A DNA stretch of 64,000 nucleotides, taken from contig NZ_CP074102.1 in NCBI RefSeq assembly GCF_018310535.1, positions 8,680,001 through 8,744,000 on the forward strand, read 5' to 3'. Numbering within the stretch: the first letter of the stretch is position 1; each line of letters starts with the position of its first letter. Under the pieces are notes generated by a model. That model did no database searches and had not been told where the DNA came from. It saw nothing but the letters and a program-made list of their open reading frames with translations. Shown here one piece after another: positions 33,620 through 42,819 of the stretch. Made by a program: the position numbers and the translations under genes. This DNA comes from Streptomyces mirabilis. Its GTDB lineage: Bacteria > Actinomycetota > Actinomycetes > Streptomycetales > Streptomycetaceae.

Positions 33620-34457
33620 GTCAACTTGGTGGGTTTCGAAGTGTGTTGGGGCTTGACGGGGCGAATGGAGCCGTCGGCCGGTGCTGTGGTCAGGGTGCCG
33701 CAGGTACGCCTGTGATCTTGTTCCAGGTCGTGAAGCGGATGGTCATCTCGGCGCGGTAGTCGGGGGCGGTCAGAAGGTGGCGGCGGGGCCGGAAGTGTGG
33801 CGAGACGGCGCTGAACACCGAGAGGAATTTCTGGGTGCTGGCGGGTGAGCGGAAGCCCTTCATGGCGCGTTCGCGCTGGCGGGTCGGCTGGTGGGAGTTC
33901 TCCGCCCGGTTGTTCAGGTACTTGGACTGCCGGTGCTCGACGGAGCGCATCAGCTCGCGGTGGGCGACGCCGTAGCTGCGGAGCTTGTCGGTGACCAGCG
34001 CCCGCGGCACCCGGCACTGCTTCTTCATCAGCTTGGCCATGAACCGCCTGGCGGCCTTGTCGTCGCGCCTGCTCTGGACAAGGACGTCCAGCACGTTGCC
34101 GTCCTGGTCGACCGCGCGCCACAGGTACCGCCGCTCGCCGTTGATCTCTACGAAGACCTCGTCCAGGTGCCGCTTGTCACCGGCCCGGGGCTTTCGGCGG
34201 CGCAGCCCGGCCGCGTACGCGGGTCCGAGCTTGGCGCACCACTGGCGGATCGTCTCGTAGGAGACGATCACGCCGCGGGCGAGCATGAGCTCCTCAACCT
34301 CGCGGAAGCTCAGCGGGAAGCGGTGATACAGCCACACGCAGTGGGCGATGATCTCCGCCGGGTACCGGAACCCTTTATACGACGGCGACCCCGCGTCCAA
34401 GACTGCCCTCCCCGCGATCACAACCCCAAGATCATCCCAGATCTCAGCCAAGTTGAC
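33620..34457 (-). mobile_element. IS6-family element without target duplication
   Basis: About 838 bp. Ends share GTCAACTTGG (33620-33629, and inverted at 34448-34457). One transposase gene fills the element. The flanking octamers (GGGGTCTT left, GACGCCCG right) differ, so the expected 8-bp duplication is absent. It separates tails of two unrelated genes, indicating an IS6-mediated deletion or cointegrate rearrangement after insertion. Confidence 0.75.
33690..34421 (-). CDS. IS6-family transposase
   Basis: 243 residues from GTG 34421. SPSYKGFRYPAEIIAHCVWL and YHRFPLSFREVEELM at the N-terminus; DDE triad in KRHLDEVFVEINGERRYLWR (Asp), LVTDKLRSYGVAHREL (Asp) and NRAENSHQPTRQRERAMKGF (Glu). Complete and of family-typical length. 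The reading frame upstream of the chosen start runs into flanking DNA and is not part of the enzyme. Confidence 0.88.
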   Translation of the reverse strand: MIAGRAVLDAGSPSYKGFRYPAEIIAHCVWLYHRFPLSFREVEELMLARGVIVSYETIRQWCAKLGPAYAAGLRRRKPRAGDKRHLDEVFVEINGERRYLWRAVDQDGNVLDVLVQSRRDDKAARRFMAKLMKKQCRVPRALVTDKLRSYGVAHRELMRSVEHRQSKYLNNRAENSHQPTRQRERAMKGFRSPASTQKFLSVFSAVSPHFRPRRHLLTAPDYRAEMTIRFTTWNKITGVPAAP

Positions 34458-35277
34458 GACGCCCGAGCTGCTGTTCGACCACCACGCCCACGACCTGCGT
34501 GGCACCCGAGCCGGCACCGGCTCCCTCACCGTCCACACGCTGGGTATCCGGGTGGAGCACTTCGTCACCTGGGCCAAAGACGAGGCCACTGCCCGTGGGC
34601 TAGCCCATGAGGTCATCCCGCCTGATCCGCACGGGAAGATCGGTACTGAGCGGTTCCGCAGGAGCCTGGCGTGGCATATCGCCCGTCGGCCCGGCGGGCT
34701 GGTCGCTCTCGCGATTCAGTACGGCCATCTGCGGACTTCCGTATCAGCCGGCTACGCCGCGCGCAGCCGGGACGGCATCCACGACCTCCTCGACGTCGAG
34801 ACGGCCCGCGCGACCATCGACACCGTCGCCGACCTGAACGCCGATCTCAAGGACGGCATCGGCATTTCCGGACCCGCTGCCCGCAGAGCGATCAAGGCCG
34901 CCGCTACCGCTCCGCAGTACACCGGCAACATCGTCACCGCCCGGCAAGCCCGCCAGATCCGCGCCAACCCTCAACTGGCCGTCTACGCCAATCCCAACAC
35001 GCTGCTGGTGTGTGTCTACAAGCGCGACAAGGCCCTGTGCCACCGCGGCACCAAGGACACCCCCAGTCTCGACCGGTGCGTTCCCACCTGCGCGAACATC
35101 GCCCGCACCGATCAGCACGCCGCCGGCCTCCGGCGCCGTGCCACCGTGCTCGATCAGCGGGCAGCCCAGGTCCCCGGCCCGCTGGGCGAGCGGTTACGCA
35201 GCAACGCCGGGCGCCTACGCGACCTTGCCGACGCCCACTACCGAACCCGGACCACACTCCAGGACGGCACCGCATGA
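34458..35277 (+). pseudogene. Tn554-like tyrosine recombinase, C-terminal part
   Basis: About 270 codons remain after the IS6 junction. The recombinase C-terminal signatures are visible: RRSLAWHIARRPGG (box II H-x-x-R), IQYGHLRTSVSAGYA (His and the nucleophilic Tyr). A cysteine-containing tail follows (YKRDKALCHRG, RCVPTCANIARTDQHA), as in the large recombinases of Tn554-like trios. The N-terminal half and its start are lost, so translation would have to start inside IS6. The stop overlaps the next start (ATGA), showing an old operon. Confidence 0.72.
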
Positions 35278-35696
35278 GCCCCGCACCCGACGAACGCGAC
35301 CGTATCCGCGCGGCCATCGGCCGCATCCTGCAAGGGACCCCACAGCGCTCCAACGGCGCGTGGACGATCGTCGCCCTGGCCGAGGAAGCCGGCGTACCCC
35401 GCAACGCGCTGACCCAGCGGCACCCGGACCTCAAGAACGATTTCTATGCGCAGGTCAGGGCGCGCGGTAAGACGCCAGACTCCGAGATCCGTCTACGCAA
35501 GCAGATCGTCAAGCTGAAGGAACTCCGCGTCAAGGACGCCAAGGAGCTGTCGCAGTCGCAGACCGACATCGATCACCTCGTCCGCGCCGTCAACCACCTG
35601 ACCGTGGAGAACCGGCAACTACGCGGTGCGCTGTCGCAGCCCAGCTCCCCGGTCAGAACACTGCCGACGCAGCGGCGGCCCAATCGGATCCCGTGA
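35274..35696 (+). CDS. DUF6262/TnpC-like small accessory protein of the recombinase module
   Basis: 140 residues. An N-terminal helix-turn-helix-like region (NGAWTIVALAEEAGVPRNAL) is followed by a long coiled coil (LRKQIVKLKELRVKDAKELS, DIDHLVRAVNHLTVENRQLR). This matches the small third protein that accompanies Tn554-type recombinase pairs. Its start overlaps the recombinase stop by ATGA. The gene itself is intact but its partners are not, so it is probably an orphan. Confidence 0.65.
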   Translation: MSPAPDERDRIRAAIGRILQGTPQRSNGAWTIVALAEEAGVPRNALTQRHPDLKNDFYAQVRARGKTPDSEIRLRKQIVKLKELRVKDAKELSQSQTDIDHLVRAVNHLTVENRQLRGALSQPSSPVRTLPTQRRPNRIP

Positions 35697-35989
35697 ACCG
35701 CGCTCAGGGGCCCAGCTCGGCCGTGGGGAACATCGATACAGCCGTTGGCAAGAACCCTCAACGTCCTGGGCCGCTACAGCTTCAACGCCTCCCTTCCGTG
35801 CGAGGGCCTACGTCCGCTGCGTGACCCGGACGCGATCGAGCTCGACGAAGACGGCGCGGAGGAGTAGAGCCCTCAACCAGGTCAGGCCGAACAGCCTTGT
35901 AGGGAGCGTGCCCATTCCTGCGCCCGTCGGGGCCGGGCCGTCTATCGCGAACGCCTCGGCTCCACGTCCCGCAGCGGCCCTGAGTCGCA

Positions 35990-36598
35990 TCAGTCGAGGG
36001 CGTGGCTGCGGCCGGTCTGCAGGATCTCGTCGGAAAGCTCGGGCTCGACGTGGCGTACGGCGCGGGCGAGCATCAGCGCGCCGACCATTTCGCTGAGCAG
36101 GCGGATGGCCCTGTGGCGGGCCTCGCCCGGGTCGAAGTCGTGCCCCTTCTCCTCGGCTTCGCGCAGGAACTCGGCGGCGAAGCCGGTGAGGTAACCCTCG
36201 ACGCCTTCGGCGTACGCGCTCTGCACGGCTTCGCTGTGCCGTCCGGCGTCGGTGACCAGGGAGGCGGAGGGGCAGCCGCCGTCCGGGGCGTCACGGTGCG
36301 CGGTGGACAGGTACCCGGCCACGACCCGCTCCAGCGGAGAGCCGCCCTGGCCCGGACCGTCCTCGATCGTCCGGGCCAGGCCCCCGAGCGAGGCGGCGAA
36401 GGAGGCACCACACACCTCCACAGCCAGGTCGTTCTTGGAGGCGAAGTGGTTGTAGAAGCCGCCGTGGGTGAGTCCGGCTTCCTTCATCAGCTCGGCGATG
36501 CCGACCGCGTCGATGCCCTCCGAGCGAAACATGCGGCCCGCCGCTTCGAGGATGTTCTGCCGGTTGCGGGCCTTGTCCTCCTTGGTGATCCGCGGCAT
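35990..36598 (-). CDS. TetR-family regulator of the oxidoreductase cluster
   Basis: 202-residue TetR protein. DNA-binding domain ARNRQNILEAAGRMFRSEG, VGIAELMKEAGLTHGGFYNH, FASKNDLAVEV (TetR/AcrR type with GGFYNHF). The ligand-binding half carries the NemR-like GGCPSASLVTDAGRHSEAVQ, whose Cys could be a redox or electrophile sensor (in NemR-type regulators a cysteine near this place senses electrophiles). It is divergent from the enzyme operon at 36706; palindromes ATGATG-N-CATCAT lie between. Confidence 0.88.
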   Translation of the reverse strand: MPRITKEDKARNRQNILEAAGRMFRSEGIDAVGIAELMKEAGLTHGGFYNHFASKNDLAVEVCGASFAASLGGLARTIEDGPGQGGSPLERVVAGYLSTAHRDAPDGGCPSASLVTDAGRHSEAVQSAYAEGVEGYLTGFAAEFLREAEEKGHDFDPGEARHRAIRLLSEMVGALMLARAVRHVEPELSDEILQTGRSHALD

Positions 36599-36624
36599 GG
36601 CCGTCCTCTCGCGTCGCTCTCGAT

Positions 36625-36680
36625 TTGACCTTTTTGATGATGCCTCTCATCATAACAGGAGTTCCAATGATGCCCATCAT
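36625..36680. promoter_or_regulatory. Promoter with two ATGATG/CATCAT operators
   Basis: A -35-like TTGACC (36625-36630) and a -10-like CATAAC near 36651 drive the plus-strand operon. Palindrome ATGATG-N5-CATCAT covers 36637-36653, inside the spacer, and ATGATG-N2-CATCAT covers 36667-36680, just downstream. TetR binding here would block both divergent genes. Confidence 0.7.
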
Positions 36681-36705
36681 CAATAGTTCGTGGAAGGGGA
36701 GCGTC

Positions 36706-37713
36706 ATGCGCGCCATCGCCTACGACCAGCACGGAGAAGCCGGGCAGGTACTACGCCTGAGCGAGCAGCCGGCCCCTGCTGCGCCCGCGGCCGGGCAGGT
36801 GCAGGTGCGGGTGCTGTCCCGGCCGATCCACCCCGGCGACCTGGCGGGAGTGGAGGGCCTTCCGGGTGGGCTGCGGCAGCGGTTCGCCACGCCACGGATT
36901 CCCGGCGTGGAGGGGATGGGCGTCATCGAGACCGTCGGCGAGGGTGTGCAGGATCGGCGGCCCGATCAGCGGGTGGCGTTCTTCCCGGTGCCGGGCGCGT
37001 GGAGCGAACTCGTCACGGCGCCGACCGATCTGGTGGTGCCGGTGCCCGAGGGCCTCAGCGACGAGACCGCGGCCTTGATGCTGGTCAACCCGCTGACCCT
37101 GCTCTCCTTGCTGCGGGCGGTCGAGGACGCCCAGCACGGCCAGGCCGGTCCGGTGGTGCAGACGGCCGCTGGTTCGTCGGTGGGAAAGCTGGTCAGCGCC
37201 GTAGCGCTCAAGCACGGCATCCCGCTGGTCAACCTGGTACGCAGCGCCACGGGGGCGCAGACCTTGCGGCAGCGCTTCCCCGGACTGCCGACCATCTCGA
37301 CGGCCGACGCGGACTGGCGCACTCAGGTCCAGGACGCGACCGGCGGCCGGGGTGCCCAGGTCGTACTGGACGCGGTGGGCGGATCCCTGACCGGTGAGCT
37401 GGCCGGGCTGCTCGCCGACGGCGGCACGCTGATCACCTACGGACAGCTCGGTTCCGGCAGCACGCCGCTGGAGTCGCTCGCGCTGACCCCGCGGGCCCTG
37501 ACCGTGCGGGGCACGTCCATCGGCCAGTGGATGGCCCGCACGCCTGAGGAACGGGCCGAGGACATCGCCTTCGCCGCCCGTCTGGCCGCGACCACCCCGG
37601 AACTCTTCGAGGTCGCAGCCAGCTACGACCTCGCCGACTTCGCGAAGGCCATCGACCATGTCCGCCGCCCCGGCAAGAGCGGAACGGTCCTGCTCACCAG
37701 CCCCGCATCCTGA
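36706..37713 (+). CDS. Zinc-independent quinone oxidoreductase-like MDR enzyme
   Basis: 335-residue medium-chain dehydrogenase/reductase of the quinone oxidoreductase or 2-enoyl reductase type. MRAIAYDQHGEAGQVLRLSE start, GVEGMGVIETVGEGV, nucleotide-binding region VVQTAAGSSVGKLVSAVALK, and VVLDAVGGSLTGELAGLLAD. No catalytic or structural zinc cysteines are visible. Start ATG 36706 has GGGGAG 5-10 bases upstream. It probably uses NADPH to reduce quinones or enals. First gene of a four-gene operon under the TetR at 35990. Confidence 0.87.
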   Translation: MRAIAYDQHGEAGQVLRLSEQPAPAAPAAGQVQVRVLSRPIHPGDLAGVEGLPGGLRQRFATPRIPGVEGMGVIETVGEGVQDRRPDQRVAFFPVPGAWSELVTAPTDLVVPVPEGLSDETAALMLVNPLTLLSLLRAVEDAQHGQAGPVVQTAAGSSVGKLVSAVALKHGIPLVNLVRSATGAQTLRQRFPGLPTISTADADWRTQVQDATGGRGAQVVLDAVGGSLTGELAGLLADGGTLITYGQLGSGSTPLESLALTPRALTVRGTSIGQWMARTPEERAEDIAFAARLAATTPELFEVAASYDLADFAKAIDHVRRPGKSGTVLLTSPAS

Positions 37714-37733
37714 ACCCCACGAAGGGCACTGCC

Positions 37734-38336
37734 ATGAAGATCGGAACCCTCGGCGCCGGAACCGTCGCCCAGGCCATCGCCCGCCACGCCGTGGCCCACG
37801 GCCACCAGGTCGTACTGAGCAACAGCCGCAGCCCCGCCTCCCTGGCCGGCCTCGCCGACGCACTCGGACCGCTCGCCCACGCCGGCACCCCAGAGGAAGC
37901 CGCCGCGGCGGAACTCGTCGTGCTCGCAGTCGGCTGGCCCCAGATCCCGGACGCGGTAGCCGGACTGCCCCCCTTCGACGGGCGCATCGTCATCGACGCC
38001 ACCAATCAGTTCGCCTCCCCGCCCCCGCACACGAAGATTGCCGACCTGGGCGAGCTGACCGGCAGCGAACACGTCGCCTCACTGCTGCCCGGAGCCCGCG
38101 TCGTCAAGGCGTTCAACACCCTCTACGGCCAGTACATCGCCGCCGACCCGCGCCACCAGGCCGGACGCCAGGTGCTGTTCCTCGCCGGTGACGACGCCGA
38201 CGCCAAGACGACCGTCAAGGACCTCACCGCCGCCTTCGGCTTCGCCCCCGTCGACCTCGGCTCCTTGCGCGAGGGCGGACGCCTCATGCAGCTCGGCGGC
38301 CCACTCTCCGGCCTCCACGCCCTCAAACAGGACTGA
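37734..38336 (+). CDS. NADP/F420-type dinucleotide-binding reductase
   Basis: 200-residue protein of the NADPH-dependent F420 reductase-like family (NAD_binding/F420 oxidoreductase). MKIGTLGAGTVAQAIARHA holds the GxGxxA motif; VVLAVGWPQIPDAVAGL, VIDATNQFA and ARVVKAFNTLYGQY follow the family pattern. It lies 20 bases after the quinone reductase gene, so co-transcribed. May supply reduced cofactor to the other enzymes or act on another substrate. Confidence 0.85.
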   Translation: MKIGTLGAGTVAQAIARHAVAHGHQVVLSNSRSPASLAGLADALGPLAHAGTPEEAAAAELVVLAVGWPQIPDAVAGLPPFDGRIVIDATNQFASPPPHTKIADLGELTGSEHVASLLPGARVVKAFNTLYGQYIAADPRHQAGRQVLFLAGDDADAKTTVKDLTAAFGFAPVDLGSLREGGRLMQLGGPLSGLHALKQD

Positions 38337-38399
38337 GCCGGGCCCTCGCCCATTCCTCGCTCTCCTCCTCATCCGACCCTCAGCACAAGGAAGTTACTC

Positions 38400-39485
38400 A
38401 TGACCACCCAGCCCCTGCTGCAGCCCGTCCGCCTCGGCGCGCTGGAGCTCCCCAACAGCGTCGTCATGGCCCCCATGACCCGCGCCCGCGCTCAGAACGC
38501 CGAGCTGGCCCCCACCGACCTGCACGCGGCCTACTACGCGCAGCGCGCCGACGCCGGCCTGATCGTCACCGAGGGAACCTGGGTCAACCCCGACGCGATC
38601 GGCTTCATCCACGCGCCCGGCATCTACACCGACACGCAGACCGCCGGCTGGGTGAAGGTCACCGAAGCCGTCCACAAGGCCGGCGGGCGGATCGTCTCCC
38701 AGTTCGGCCACCTCGGCACGGCCTCCCACCCCGACCACCTCGGCGGCCGCCTGCCCGCCGGCCCCTCGGCCATCAACCCCGGCGAGAAGTCCTTCACCCC
38801 CTCCGGCCCGAAGGACACCGTCACCCCGCGCGCCTACACCGCCGCTGAGATCGCCGCCACCATCGCCGACTACCGCCATGCGGCCGAGAACGCCCGCCGC
38901 GCCGGCTTCGACGGCGTGGAAATCCACGCCCAGCAATCCCACTTGATCCCGCAGTTCCTCAACCCACGTCTCAACCAGCGCACCGACGCCTACGGAGGCA
39001 GCAGCGAGAAGCGGGCCCAGTTCCTCCTCGACATCCTCGACGCCGTCAGTGACGTGTGGGGCAGCGACCGCATCAGCGTGAAGATGTCCCCGGGCTGGGC
39101 CAACGGAACCACGTTCACCGCGGACGAGGAGACACTCGCCGACTACGACCAGCTGTTCAAGAAGCTCAACGACAGCAACCTGGCCTACCTGCACCTCCTG
39201 GGCACTCCCGGCACCATCGAGGAGCGCATCGTCCTCTTCTCCCGCTACCGCGCCAACTACCTGGGCAACATCGTCGCCAACCTCGGCTTCACCCAGGCCC
39301 TCGGCAACGAGATCCTCGACCACGGGATCGTCAACGCGGTCTCCTTCGGCGCCCCCTTCATCGCCAACCCCGACCTGGTCGAGCGCTTCGCGCAGGGCCA
39401 CCCGCTGGCCGACGGCGACCGGGACACCTACTACGCCGGTCACACCGAGGGCTACACCGACTACCCCGCCTTCACCGCCAACTGA
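38400..39485 (+). CDS. Old Yellow Enzyme family alkene reductase
   Basis: 361-residue FMN-dependent ene-reductase. Signatures: NSVVMAPMTRARAQNAELAP, YYAQRADAGLIVTEGTWVNP, FDGVEIHAQQSHLIPQFLNP (catalytic His region; the usual HxxN reads HAQQ here), NQRTDAYGGSSEKRAQFLLD, GNIVANLGFTQALGNEIL. It reduces activated C=C bonds or nitro groups with NADPH. Homologous in role to NemA. Third gene of the operon. Confidence 0.92.
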   Translation: MTTQPLLQPVRLGALELPNSVVMAPMTRARAQNAELAPTDLHAAYYAQRADAGLIVTEGTWVNPDAIGFIHAPGIYTDTQTAGWVKVTEAVHKAGGRIVSQFGHLGTASHPDHLGGRLPAGPSAINPGEKSFTPSGPKDTVTPRAYTAAEIAATIADYRHAAENARRAGFDGVEIHAQQSHLIPQFLNPRLNQRTDAYGGSSEKRAQFLLDILDAVSDVWGSDRISVKMSPGWANGTTFTADEETLADYDQLFKKLNDSNLAYLHLLGTPGTIEERIVLFSRYRANYLGNIVANLGFTQALGNEILDHGIVNAVSFGAPFIANPDLVERFAQGHPLADGDRDTYYAGHTEGYTDYPAFTAN

Positions 39486-39500
39486 GCAAGGAAGATCGCC

Positions 39501-39848
39501 GTGAGCAGCAACATCCGAGCAATGATCGCAAACGTCGAAGTAGAGAGCCTCGAAGACGCAATCCCTCTCTACCAGGACCTGGCCGGGGACGCGGAAGTCC
39601 GCCGATTCCCCTACCGAGACCTGGAGTTGGCACTCGTAGGACCCTTCCTGCTCTACTCCGGCCCGCTGGAGAAGTACGTCTCGCAGAACGCGACCGTCAT
39701 CGTCGAATCCCTGACCCCCGTTCTCGACACCCTCGGCAAGGCCGGCGCCGAGATCCTCGAAGCACCCAACGAAGTACCCAACGGCACCAGGATCGTCGCC
39801 CGCCACCCGGACGGCTCTGTCTTCGAGTACATGCAGCCCCGCGCCTGA
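39501..39848 (+). CDS. Glyoxalase/VOC-fold protein
   Basis: 115-residue vicinal-oxygen-chelate fold protein. IANVEVESLEDAIPLYQDLA at the start, PLEKYVSQNATVIVESLTPV in the middle, GTRIVARHPDGSVFEYMQP at the end (Glu metal ligand). Starts at GTG 39501 with AAGGAAG upstream, 15 bases after the OYE gene. The stop codon TGA is also the left target repeat of the IS1182 element, so the insertion occurred exactly at the gene end and spared it. Probable dicarbonyl or electrophile detoxification. Confidence 0.82.
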   Translation: MSSNIRAMIANVEVESLEDAIPLYQDLAGDAEVRRFPYRDLELALVGPFLLYSGPLEKYVSQNATVIVESLTPVLDTLGKAGAEILEAPNEVPNGTRIVARHPDGSVFEYMQPRA

Positions 39849-41690
39849 GCTTGACTCTGTCGGGGATCTTGGAGTTTCGCGGTGCGGCAGCATGGTCAAC
39901 GGGCATGCTCGGGTAGTTCCGTTGACCGATGCAGTTGTCGAGGTGCCTGTTGTCCCTCCGGCCACGTTCCGGTGAGCAGGTCCCGTCTCTGACTGCGCAG
40001 GTCGCGCGGGCGAGCAACCCGGGCGGCACGACGGCGATAGGGGTGAGAGACTGGCTGGACGGGCTGTGGCATGACGAGGACTTCGCCGACTGGTACCCGC
40101 AGGACGGGCGTCCTGGTCTCTCGCCTGCTCAACTGGTTACCGTCTGTGTGCTGCAGTTCCTGCTCGGTCTGTCGGACCGGCAGGCCGCCGAGGCGGTCCG
40201 CTGCCGCATCGACTTCACGTACGCGATGGCCATGGAACTGGACGACCCCGGGTTCCATCACAGCGTGCTGGCCGATTTCCGCGATCGTCTCGCCGAAGGC
40301 GACCGTGCCGACCGCCTCCTCGACCTCGCGCTGGCCCGCCTGAAGGAGGCCGGCCTGGTGCGCGAGCGCACCACTCAGCGCACCGACTCCACCCATGTCC
40401 TGGCCGCGGTGCGTGACCTGACCCGCCTGGAGCTGATCACCGAGGCGGTCCGCGCCGCACTGGAAGAGGTCGCCGGCACTTCCCCTCACCTGCTGGACGA
40501 GCTGGTCGATGAGGACTGGGGGCGCCGCTACGGCCGAGCGGTCCGCCTGGGCAAGAACCCCACCAAGCCCAAGACCAGGATCCTTGCCACTGGAAACGAC
40601 GCGGTCCGGCTCCTGGAACACCTCTACCGGCACGGAGCAGACCGCGCGTCCGGTCCTCGTATCCAGGCCCTGCGCCAGATCATGGTGCAGAACTACCACC
40701 GTGACGCAGCAGGACATCTGCGCTGGCGCACCGCCGAGACGGAAGGCGGGCCCGGGCTGCCGCCTTCGTCCCGGGCGGTCGTCTCTCCCTACGACACCTC
40801 GGCCCGCTACGCACGGCACGGACACATCATCAGCTGGAAGGGGTTCTCCGTTCACCTGCCGAGACCTGTGCTCCCGACGGCCCCAACGTGATCACGGACG
40901 TGGCCACCACCGCGGCCACCACCCATGACAGCCAGGTCCTGCCCGGCATCCACACCCGCCTGGCACGCCGCGGACTCCTGCCCGCCGAGCACCTGGTCGA
41001 CGCCGGCTACACCTCCCTGCCCCACCTGGAACAAGCCACCCGTGAACACCAGGTCACCGTCTCCGGGCCACTGCGGAGCAACCCCACCCGTCAGCACCGC
41101 CGGGACGAGGGCTTCGCCCGGGACGACTTCCACATCGACTACGACCGTCAGCAGGTCACCTGCCCCCAGGGCCAGGTCAGCCAGGGCCGGCACGGCCCCT
41201 ACCCGACCTCCTCACCCACCGCGGCCCGGCTGATCGTGGCCAGGTTCACCAAAAGCCAGTGCCAGCCCTGCCCGGCGCGCACCCAGTGCACCACCTCCCG
41301 TGAAAGCACCCGCACCGTGGGCTTTCCCCCACGAGAACTCCGCGACCTGCAATTTCGCGTCCGCACCGAGCAGCAGACGCCCGAGTGGAAGACGCGCTAC
41401 GCGGTCCGCTCCGGAGTGGAGGGCACGGTCAACGAGTTCGCCCACGGCTACGGCATGCGACGCTGCCGCTACCGAGGACAGGGAAAGGCCCACATTCAGC
41501 ACGTCCTGACGGCCATCGCCGTCAACATCGAGCGCCTCAGCGGACTACCACCGACCGAGGAAGCCCCCACGCCCCGCCGGCCGACTGCCTTCCAGAACTA
41601 CCTCGACCAGCGCGAGATACCCCGACCGAAGTCCTGGCGAACCCTGGGCAGCTGACTTCGGCAACTCCAAGATCCCCGACAGAGTCAAGC
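39849..41690 (+). mobile_element. IS1182-family element with TGA repeats at its ends
   Basis: 1842 bp. Perfect 28-bp terminal inverted repeats (outer part GCTTGACTCTGTCGGGGATC) and TGA directly repeated at both outer edges (39846-39848, 41691-41693). The transposase is split by a single-base deletion near 40858, so this copy is probably immobile unless complemented. Confidence 0.85.
39929..41655 (+). pseudogene. IS1182-family transposase, frameshifted
   Basis: The first part runs to 40891 (LSDRQAAEAVRCRIDFTYAM, TTQRTDSTHVLAAVRDLTRL with the first Asp). The second starts about 40888 ([28 protein letters not shown] with the second Asp, [20 protein letters not shown] with the Glu). At 40855-40861 the DNA has CACCTG-CCGAG where the intact frame would need CACCTGACCGAG (His-Leu-Thr-Glu), that is one A is missing. 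All three acidic residues survive across the two frames. Confidence 0.88.
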
Positions 41691-41788
41691 TGAGAGCCTG
41701 TGTCTGAGCCCCGCATGACAAGTTGAGCGGGCTTCGACACAGGTCAGGGCCCTATCGCATGGACGGATCCGCCCGCTGACCTACTGCG

Positions 41789-42761
41789 GTGTCAACGGGT
41801 TGCAACGCCGACGCCCCTCCCCAGGTCCGGGAACGGCTCGGCGTACGCGCCGACCCCGTGCTCCCCGGCCGTTGCCTTCCCGCTGAGACAACGGTCCGCC
41901 GGCTCCTGGCTGGCATCGACGGTGATGCCCTGGACCGGGCAGTAGGCCGCTGGCTCGCCGACCGCTGTACTGGAGCGGGCGAGCTGCGCGGCCTGGCAGT
42001 GGACGGCAAGAGCCTGCGAGGTACCGCCAGGGCCACGGGGCGAAAGATCCACCTACTCGCGGCATTGGACCACACCACCGGCCTGGTCCTGGCCCGGCTG
42101 GACGTGCAGGAGAAGACGAACGAGATCTCGTGCTTCCAGCCTCTGCCGGACACTGTCACCGACCTCGCCGGCGTGGTCGTCACCAGCGACGCCATGTACA
42201 CCCAGCGCGAGCACGCTGCGTACCTACTGGACCGCGAAGCCCACTACATCGTGATCGCGAAGGGCAACCAAAAGAAGCTGCGCATGCAGCTCAAGTCCCT
42301 TCCCTGGGCGAGATCCCACTGCAAAGCCGCACCAAGGGCATGGGGCACGAACGCGTCGAAATCCGGCGAATCAAGGTAGTCACCATCAACAACTTGCTTT
42401 CCCCGGCGCCCGCCAAGCGCTCCAGATCAAGCGCCGTCGGGTGAACCGCACGACCGGCAAGACCACCATCAAGACCGTCTATGCCGTCACCAGCCTGACC
42501 GCCGAGCAGGCCACCCCCGCCCAACTCGAGGCGCTCGTCCGAGATCACTGGAAAGTCGAGGTCCTGCACCACATCAGGGATACGACGTTCGCCGAGGACG
42601 CCTTCCAACTGTGGACCGGCAACGCGCCCCGCGCCATGGCCACGTGGCGCAACCTCGCCGTCGGAGCCCTCCGCCTCACCGGCAGCACCAGCATCGCTGC
42701 AGCTCTGCGACGCAACGCCCGCGACCCACGCCGATCCCTCGCACTCCTCGGGCTTACATAA
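41789..42761 (+). pseudogene. ISAs1-family transposase, broken
   Basis: [40 protein letters not shown] and [20 protein letters not shown] are typical of ISAs1 (DDE_Tnp_ISAs1). A frameshift near 42305 ends this frame; the continuation [17 protein letters not shown] is in another frame, and a further shift near 42405 leads to KTIYAVTSLT-like sequence, [20 protein letters not shown] and [20 protein letters not shown]. The N-terminal end is also missing. Dead copy between IS1182 and the MOSC gene. Confidence 0.82.
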
Positions 42762-42819
42762 TCACGAAACGGACGTCAGCCGCCCGAAGCCCCGGCCCAG
42801 GCGCGGCGGGGCCGTCGTC

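Noticed and set aside
38394-39965. 523-residue minus-strand open frame across the OYE and VOC genes
   Set aside because: It is the complement of two well-supported genes and reads as Val/Gly/Asp-rich antisense without any recognised motif.
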